Source: Polytrichum commune (Eukaryota > Streptophyta > Polytrichopsida > Polytrichales > Polytrichaceae). Taken from it: a stretch of 64,000 bases of DNA. Below, one piece after another: positions 56,263 to 64,000 of the stretch. A program made the translations under genes and the position numbers. The stretch covers positions 24,058,001 through 24,122,000 of the forward strand of contig OX485803.1 in assembly GCA_950295325.1 (NCBI GenBank), written 5' to 3'. The notes beneath the pieces are model-generated. The model saw only the letters and a program-made list of their open reading frames with translations, searched no databases and was not told the DNA's origin. Positions within the stretch are counted from its first letter, which is position 1, and every line of letters begins with the position of its first letter.

Positions 56263-57747
56263 CTTCAACAATGCAAGAGCAACATATTTTTGAAGTCGGG
56301 CAGGCGGGGATTGCGGGTAGAGGCGGCAACAGGCAATGGCACAACCCTCTAATTATGAGGGGCCGTTATGTAGGGATAGATATGTGTTGCACCACCAAGG
56401 GTGGGTGTTGGGAAATGTAATCCTACACGATGCCACACATTTGTAAAGTCTATTTAAACTCATTCACGGGGAAGGTGAAAACACAATGACCTATTCTACA
56501 ACCTAGAACTACACTAATTATTAAATTAATGTCAATTGCTATTCGGAGTTACACATGCTATTTTTGTACTATAAATGTAATTTTTTGAATTTATGAAGTA
56601 AAGATGTCAAAGTTTCACAATGTCTAAACAACGAATTTGACCTTTGTTGGAAAAAAGAAGATATACAATACATAGTTATAGCATTGTGTAATTTCAAGCA
56701 ATAGGTGACACTCAATACATTGTTTGGTGTACTTTTTCCATATTAATCTACTCCATAAATACAACCAAGACTCTCAATGTCAACCTATAGGGGAATAATT
56801 TTTACTAGAGCCCTTGAGACACAATGCACGAGTTTATATACACAAATGCACTGAATCCCAAACTGCTCACTGCTAGAATCTAGACCTAGAAACAAAACAA
56901 AAATAAGCTTAAATTGAGTATTTCTTTGTTCTAAAAAATAACGGAGGTGCTTCTTGCACATCTACCTATACATAATGTCCAAAACCCAAGACTAGATGGG
57001 ACCCCCCCCCCCCATTTTAGATATGAACAAGGGCACATTGTCCAAGTGCAACCTCGAACCGCATGCAATGCTTCCCACATGTCTAAGGTAGAAATGTTCA
57101 ACTCCATTGATTTAGTGATAAATTTTTGGGTCTCAAAGTGGGCGGTTGCATACCTCGAAATGAGTACCAATGATGCGAATATAAGAGTAAAAGAAAACAA
57201 CACAATCTAAAGGTTGAGAGCAATGAATTGGGCAAACCGACCATTAGAGGGGAAAAAGTTATGTATTGTAAACGTATGTAGGTAAAACCGGCCTCATGAG
57301 CTTGCCTCGGTGACCCCCATTAATATTATACATAGATGTATTGAAGTCAACACATAATTTTCAGTTCAATTTTGAAATGGCAAAGGCCCTTCTAAATTGT
57401 AAGTCACAAAAATTATAACCACAATGCTGATGAAAATTTATTTTCAATTTTTAGAACTTCCAAGTTAGTTACATGCTCTATCATCGGTTTCATTTTGAGG
57501 AGGAAATCCAAGTCAATTGACTACACTAAACATTGCATTTAGTGTCACTTACTATTTGGAGTTATATTTGTACTAATAATATACATTTTTTACCAAGTAA
57601 AGACGTTAATGTTCTATAATGTCCAAACAACTAATTAGATATTGTTGACAAAAATAATACTTACACAAAATAGTTAGAGCATTGCGTGATTCCAAATGGG
57701 AAGTGACACTAGAAAACAATATTTAGTGCACTTATGAAGTGAAAGTG

Positions 57748-57792
<45 letters not shown>

Positions 57793-59860
57793 TTTTGGAC
57801 CTTGAAGATGAGATGCGCTCAAAATGAGTTTTTGTGAACAATCAACCTTCAACAATGCAAGAGCAACATATTTTTGAAGTTGAATTTATGAAGTAAAGAT
57901 GTTAAAGTTTCACAATGTCCAAACAACGAATTTGACCTTTGTCGGAAAAAAGAAAGATATACAATACATAGTTATAGCATTATGTAATTTGAAGTAGTAA
58001 GTGACACTCAATACATTGTTTGGTGTACCTTTTCCATATTAATCTACTCCAGAAATACAACCAAGACTCTCATCCTCAACCTATAGGGGAATAATGTTTA
58101 CTAGAGCCCTTGAGCCACAATGGACGAGTGTAAATACACGAATGCACTGAATCCCAAACTGCGCACTGCTAGAATCTAGACCTAGAAACAAAACTAAAAT
58201 AAGCTTAAATTGAGTTTTTCCTTGTTGTCAAAAATGATGGAGGTGCTTCTTGCACATCTACCAAAACATAATGTCCAAAACCCAAGACTAGATGGACCCC
58301 CCCCAATTTAAGATATGATCAAGAGCACATTGTCCAGTGCAACCTCAAACCGCATGCAATGCTTCCCACATGTCTAAGGTAGAAATGTTCAACTCCATTG
58401 ATTTAGTGATACATTCTTGGGTCTCAAAGCGATCTCTTAGTGATCTTAACTTAGTGCCCAGGGCGCCTCGGTGCCCACTGATAATATCATACATAGATGT
58501 GTTGAAGTCAACACATTATTTTAAGTTCAATTTTAAATGGCAAAGGCCCTTCCAAATGGTAAGTCACAAAAATCATAACCTCAATGTTGATAAGGATGAT
58601 TTTCATATTCAAAACTTCTAGGTTAATTACATGCTTTATTGACAATTTCACTTTGAGAATGAAATCCAAGTCAATTGACTACACCAAATATTGCATTTAG
58701 TGTCACTTACTCTTTGGAGTTATATTTGTACTAATAGTATACAAATTTTACCATGTAAAGACGTTAATGTTCTACAATGTCCAAACAACCGATTAGATCT
58801 TGTTGACAAAAATAATATTTACACAAAATAGTTATAGCATTATGTGATTCCAAATGGGAAGTGACATTAAAAACAATATTTGGTGCACTTACGAAGTGAA
58901 AGTGAGCATATATATTTATATTGGGTTTTGGACCTTGAAGATGAGATGCGCTCAAAATGAGTTTTTGTGAACAATCAGCCTTCAACAATGCAAGAGCAAC
59001 ATATTTTTGAAGTCGAGCAGGCGGTGATCGTGGGTAGAGGGGCAAATAGGCAATGGCACAACCCTCTAATTATGAGGGGCCGTAATATAGGGATAGATAT
59101 GTGTTGGACCACCAAGGGTGGGTGTTGGGAAATGAAATCCTACACGATGCCACACATTTGTAAAGTCTATATAAACTCATTCACGGGGAAGGTGAAAACA
59201 CAATGACCTATTCTACCACCTAGAACTACGCTAATTATTAAATTAATGTCACTTACTATTCGGATTTACACATGCTATTTTGTTTACTATAAATGTAATT
59301 TTTTAAATTTATGAAATAAAGATGTTAAAGTTTCACAATGTCCAAACAACCAATTTGACCTTTGTTGGCAAAAAAAAAAGATTTACAATACATAGTTACA
59401 GCATTGTGTAATTTCAAGTAGTAAGTGACACTCAATACATTGTTTGGTGTACCTTTTCCATATTAATCTACTCCATAATTACAACCAAGACTCTCGTCCT
59501 CAACCTATAGGGGAATCATTTTTACTACAACCCCTTCAATCACAATGGACGAGTGTAAATACACGAATGCACTGAATCCCAAACTACGCATTGCTAGAAT
59601 CTAGACCTAGAAACAAAACTAAAATAAGCTTAAATTGAGTATTTCCTTGTTGTCAAAAATGACGGAGGTGCTTCTTGCACATCTACCAAAATATAATGTC
59701 CAAAACCCAAGACTAGATGGGACCTCCCCCCCCATTTTAGATATGACCTCGTACAACCTCGAACCTCGAACCACATGCAATGCTTCCCACATGTCTAAGG
59801 TAGAAGCGTCCAAATCCATTGATTTAGTGATCTATTTTTTAATCTCAAAGTGATCTCTTA
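56263..59860 (+). repeat. Tandem 1.1-1.6 kb repeat units, right side
   Basis: Three consecutive units each begin CTTCAACAATGCAAGAGC: 56263-57846, 57847-58978 (lacking about 270 bp near its start) and 58979-59860 (ending where HOS1-arm sequence begins). Shared blocks are those listed for the left arm. The first unit starts directly at the retrotransposon's target duplication. A (TA)n microsatellite lies at about 57751-57790. From 56974 on, they belong to the inverted repeat. Confidence 0.85.
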
Positions 59861-62800
59861 GTGGCGCCGCGTCCTAGCTACAGTGACACGGCCATGCGGG
59901 TTCATGGGAAGGCAAGGGATTGGTAAAGGAGCCGGGGCGAAGACGATCGGCACCACCGGCATGTGACTTTCTGCACTCCAAGTTGTGCACATCAAGTTGC
60001 AGATTCTCCATTTTACTTCGAAGCTCCACATTCTCGGGAGGTGTTGGTGAGTTTGCAATGCAGGCGAGTGTTGGGGTTTGAGGTGAGCTTTAAGTTCAAT
60101 AAGGAACTCATTTGTGTGGCTGGTCCTCCACTACATGTCAGTTTGTGAATAGAATTGTGGAGCAGGTAGTAGGGAGTGCGGGTTCTGAATCATGTTCTTA
60201 CCATGTGATGCTGGACTGCTCCATTACTCGATTATTTGGTCACCTTAACAATACATTGCTGGGTGTTGGGGGGAATCCTCAGTGTACTGTGGGTGATGGA
60301 GACTTGAGGCACTTGGCAACTGGTTTGCGTTACAGAAGGTATCTGGCTGGGACGTTGGAGTGACTGTGGACGATTTGGTGGGTGGAAGTGTGAAGCGGCA
60401 GGGCGACCCACCACAATTACCATCTGCCTCAGAAATGGAGGGTTCCACCTTCACAAAGTAAACATTCAGACAACCCCAAGCCCTCTCGTTCTTTGTATCG
60501 GGTGCTACTTCTGTGTTTGCGGTTAATTGCTTAGATGTTGTGTTGTTTATTGCAATTAGTGGGCATCCTCAAGCATGAGCCTTGAGGAATTTGGAGCAGT
60601 TACGAGCTCCACGTAATGATTCCATGGCACACCTTGTTATTCAACTGCGATAGTGGAATAGAATCAGAAGTGGTCGGTGTTCTTAGACCCCTTTTGCACT
60701 AGAGTTTGCTTTGTAGTTTAGAGCACATCGAACCAAGCTAGGATTTCTGACAAGGATGAGCTCGAGTTGAGGTATTACGATTTTCGTGGGTCTGATGCTT
60801 GCTTTTTGGTAAGCTTCCATCCCAAGCCCAAAGCAAGGAGAGCTTGACCAAACCTGGAGCTCTCCATGGTTTGAGCAAGTGTAAAGTGGCCATGGCTAAA
60901 GTGAGATATGAGAGCAGGAATGGTACTAATACAACTAGGACAAATACAACTAACGAGTCCATGAGTTAATTTTCACGAAAGGTTCATGAGAGGATACAGT
61001 GGCATATCAATGAAACAAGATCGTTGTCAAGTGCCATGTCGAAGAAAGAAATCAGGCGGTGAACATCATGACTTTCTGATTCAGAATCATGTTTCTCCCC
61101 GATGAGTACTCCATCCATGCACTGTTCATAAAGCCGAAGCTTGTCTTGCACAATATTGGTGATTGGGGCCCTACAAACAGGGTAACTTTCAAAATGCTGA
61201 CAACATTCCATGCAAAGACTTGCATGGCCACCCACAACTTTGTAGATCACGGGTTGCTGTGCAAATCTCTGTCTTGGCTTCATGACTTAACTTAGTGACG
61301 CTAAGCGCTCTAGGGCAACCTTCTTGAACACAGAAGTGAAAGAGTTACACAATCCTCCTTAGTTAAATGCATGACATTTATGAGCACAACTTTGGCGATG
61401 AGAATAAATATTCTGAAATTACAAATCAGTTGCTATTGAGGATTCCCATTTGTTGCATCAGGTTCATCTGTTGATAACACCAATAACAGCCACCAACACA
61501 TTTTGCCATTAGCGGCCTTCCTAAAGCTGGTGTACATCAATGTGGATTGACTTAGTAAAAAAAAAAGGTCATATCCACTCCACTAGAATCAATATAAAGA
61601 AGTTTCTAAATCACAACATGTTTTGCACTAGAGCTTGAGTTGAGAGTTTGAGCTTGCAACTGTCGGGAGATTGATGCTTTGATTTGACAATGTTTGAGCT
61701 GAACATCAGAGCAATTCAAACTGGCAATGGTGAAGTGAGATATCAAAGGGGGGATGATACTCCTATCGATGTGGTCCAAAGATTCAGGGATTAAATGGCT
61801 TAAGTGTCCTGAACAACACTTTTTCCAGACTAGATTTCGTCATGTCAATATGTGAAGCCACGCTGAAAGTGGACATGTATAGTGTGCTGTGATATTGCGC
61901 ACAGTGGCCTTTAGTAGAATATACAAGTAATGTTTCCTTGCAACGTTGTTGATGTCTGTATTCAAAAAGCTAGGGAAACCCTATTTACCCATAGTCCTTG
62001 CAATTTTGAATCATTAGATCAAATAAAACTCGTTAGGAAGTTCAATATCAAACCTGGATGGTGTCTGTGAAGCATACCATAATGCATGCGTTGCCCAGGA
62101 TGAGGAGCATGACACTCGTCATGATGAACCTTATTTTGTGGTGGTTGTCATGGTCCTTGTGCAATGGATCTACTGTCATGGACACGAGGAATGGGTATGC
62201 ACCAAAAGTAATTTAGTGGCTGGTCCTGGACAATTTTTCATTTTGTGAATAGAATTGTGAAGCAGGTAGTAAGGGCTGTGGGTTCTGATTCTTGCTCTTA
62301 ACACGTGGTGTTGGACTACTTCATTACTCAATTATTTGATCACCTTATTATAACATTACTGGGTGTTGGGGAAATCCTCAGTATATTGTGGGTGATGAAG
62401 ACTTGAGGCGCTTGGCAGCTGGTTTGTGTCTTAGAAAGTATTTGGCTGGAGCGTTTGAGTAACTGTGGACGATTTGGTGGGTGGAGGTGTGAAGCAGCAG
62501 GGCTACCCACCACAATTACCATCTACCTCAGAAATGGAGGGTTCCACCTTCACAAAGTAAGCATTCAGACAATCCCAAGCATCTGGTTTTTTGTATCAGG
62601 GGTTACTTCTATGTTTGCGGTTAATTGCTCAAATGTTGTGTTGTTCAGGGCAATTAGTGGGCATCCTCAAGTAGGAGCCTTGATGACTTTGGAACAATTA
62701 CGAGCTCCACGTAATGTTTCCATGGTACACCTTGTTATTCTTCTACAAGAGCTAGCAGAATAAAATTAGAAGTGGTTGGTGTTCTTAGACTCCCTTTGCA

Positions 62801-64000
62801 CTAGAGCTCGAGTTGAGATATTACGATTTTCGTGTGTGTGATAGTTGTTTTTTGGCAAGCTTCCATCCCAAGCCCAAGGTAATGAGAGCTTGACCAAACT
62901 TGGAACTCTTTATGGTTTGATCAAGTGTAAAATAGCCATAGCTAAAGTGAGATACAAAAGTGGAAATGAATACTAACATAACTAAGACAAATACAACTAA
63001 AGAGTCAATGAGTTAACCTTATAAAAGGTTCATAAGATCTTGAGTTGAGAGCACGACCTTGCAATTCTCAGGAGATTAATGCTTTCATTTGACAATGCTT
63101 GAGCAGAAGCTCAAAGTATTCGGAGCTTGCCCTATTTTTAGCAAATCTAAACTGACAATGGTGAAAGTGAGATTTGAAAGGGGGACGGGTACTAAGATTC
63201 AAAGATTCAGGGGTGAGATGGGTCGAGTGCCCCAAACAATACTTTTTCCAGATTAGACTGTGTCATGTCACTATGAAGAAATAACTCTGAAAGCCTAAGT
63301 GCATAGCGTTTCGTAAGACTGCGTACGGTAGCATATAGTAAAAAACACGAGAAATGTTTACTGGTAACGTTGCAGGCATCTGTGTATTCAGAAACCGGGG
63401 TATCCTATTTACCCATAGTCCTTGCAATTTAGAACCAATAGATCAAAGAAAACTCGGTGGTAAGTTCATTATCAGACCTGAATGGTGTGTATGAAGAACA
63501 CCATAATGCACGTGCTGCCCATGATGAGGAGCACAATGCTCGTCATGGTGATCTTCATTTTGTGGCCGTTGTCATTGTTCTTGGGTAATGGATCCAGTGT
63601 CTTGAACACTTGGAATGGGTACGCACCAAAAGCAAGTTTATGAGGTTAGGTTTAGTGGTATTTCTTTAATCACTCAAATGATCACACAAGCTTTGTCTCC
63701 TCTGATTATGTTCTGTATTGAATATAGGTTGGTGTCTACATTTTGAGCACATAGTTGAATTTCATCCTTACATGTGACTTTGTGGTGTTTATATGCAATT
63801 AAAGTCCTTGTCGTACATTATAGATGAAGATGGATGTCATTCTTAACAAGTAGAAATTGATCTGGAAATGAGCACAAGAATCCGATAGAGTCTTGAATCA
63901 CATGGGAATGAGGTGAACAATGTTATATAGACATGGATTTTGGGCGGATGGAGGAAACCCAAAAATGCGAGAAATTGGTTGTTGGCCAAAGTGAATTGAT
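56974..64000 (-). repeat. Right arm of the giant inverted repeat (continues past the window)
   Basis: Reverse complement of 31349-38378, as described there. The last bases of the window (CCAAAGTGAATTGAT) still pair with 31349, so the arm extends further right. It carries mirrored copies of all left-arm features: tandem units, HOS1 fragment, tandem duplication and membrane-helix segments. Confidence 0.9.
60984..61630 (-). pseudogene. HOS1: HOS1 gene fragment, right arm copy
   Basis: Mirror copy of the fragment at 33719-34365, with the same deletion, frameshift and lost RING cysteines. The 99-codon frame at 60984-61283 is identical in protein sequence to its left partner, so both copies descend from one already broken fragment. 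Confidence 0.75.

Overview
The window looks like nuclear DNA of a non-flowering land plant, most likely a moss. It is AT-rich, intron-bearing and dominated by mobile elements. The best taxonomic clue is a minus-strand gene at 25-29.4 kb with the order helical domain, protein kinase, NB-ARC, LRR. This protein-kinase-NBS-LRR (PNL) class is known from mosses such as Physcomitrium. An 18S rRNA fragment at 10.7-11.1 kb reads like the bryophyte type. Species assignment is inference.

Region 1, 1-22.9 kb, is a nest of DNA transposons. A PIF/Harbinger-like element (1403-4042, TSD TAA) is itself interrupted by a solo LTR (2452-3975, TSD AACTC). Next to it a hAT transposase pseudogene is cut in two: its front part ends at 4754 and its back part resumes at 20460. 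Everything between (4755-20455, 15.7 kb) is bounded by matching inverted ends and a 4-bp duplication AAGA, and removing it rejoins the hAT reading frame. This large element carries a broken transposase-like gene, a piece of ribosomal protein L21, a piece of 18S rRNA, four to five well-spliced exons of a probable chloroplast-assembly gene, a zinc-finger/2-oxoglutarate-Fe(II)-oxygenase-like pseudogene, and a coiled-coil/RING-like gene. A second, compact hAT element lies at 21855-22937 (TSD TGTGCGGT).

Region 2, 23.3-29.4 kb, has a second solo LTR (23256-25004, TSD ATTGT) lying about 70 bp from the 3' end of the PNL gene. The PNL gene has clean introns but premature stops.

Region 3, 31.3-64 kb, is a young giant inverted repeat. 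The left arm (31349-38378) and right arm (56974-64000, running off the window) are nearly identical. Each arm holds tandemly duplicated segments, a captured piece of the HOS1 E3-ligase gene, and 1.1-1.6 kb tandem units. The spacer contains an intact 11.77-kb Ty3/Gypsy retrotransposon (44488-56257, TSD TCAAC) with one 2079-codon gag-pol frame and almost identical 2280-bp LTRs. The two solo LTRs belong to the same wider LTR family. Few or no intact single-copy host genes are visible; the strongest candidate is the spliced gene at 11.7-13.1 kb.
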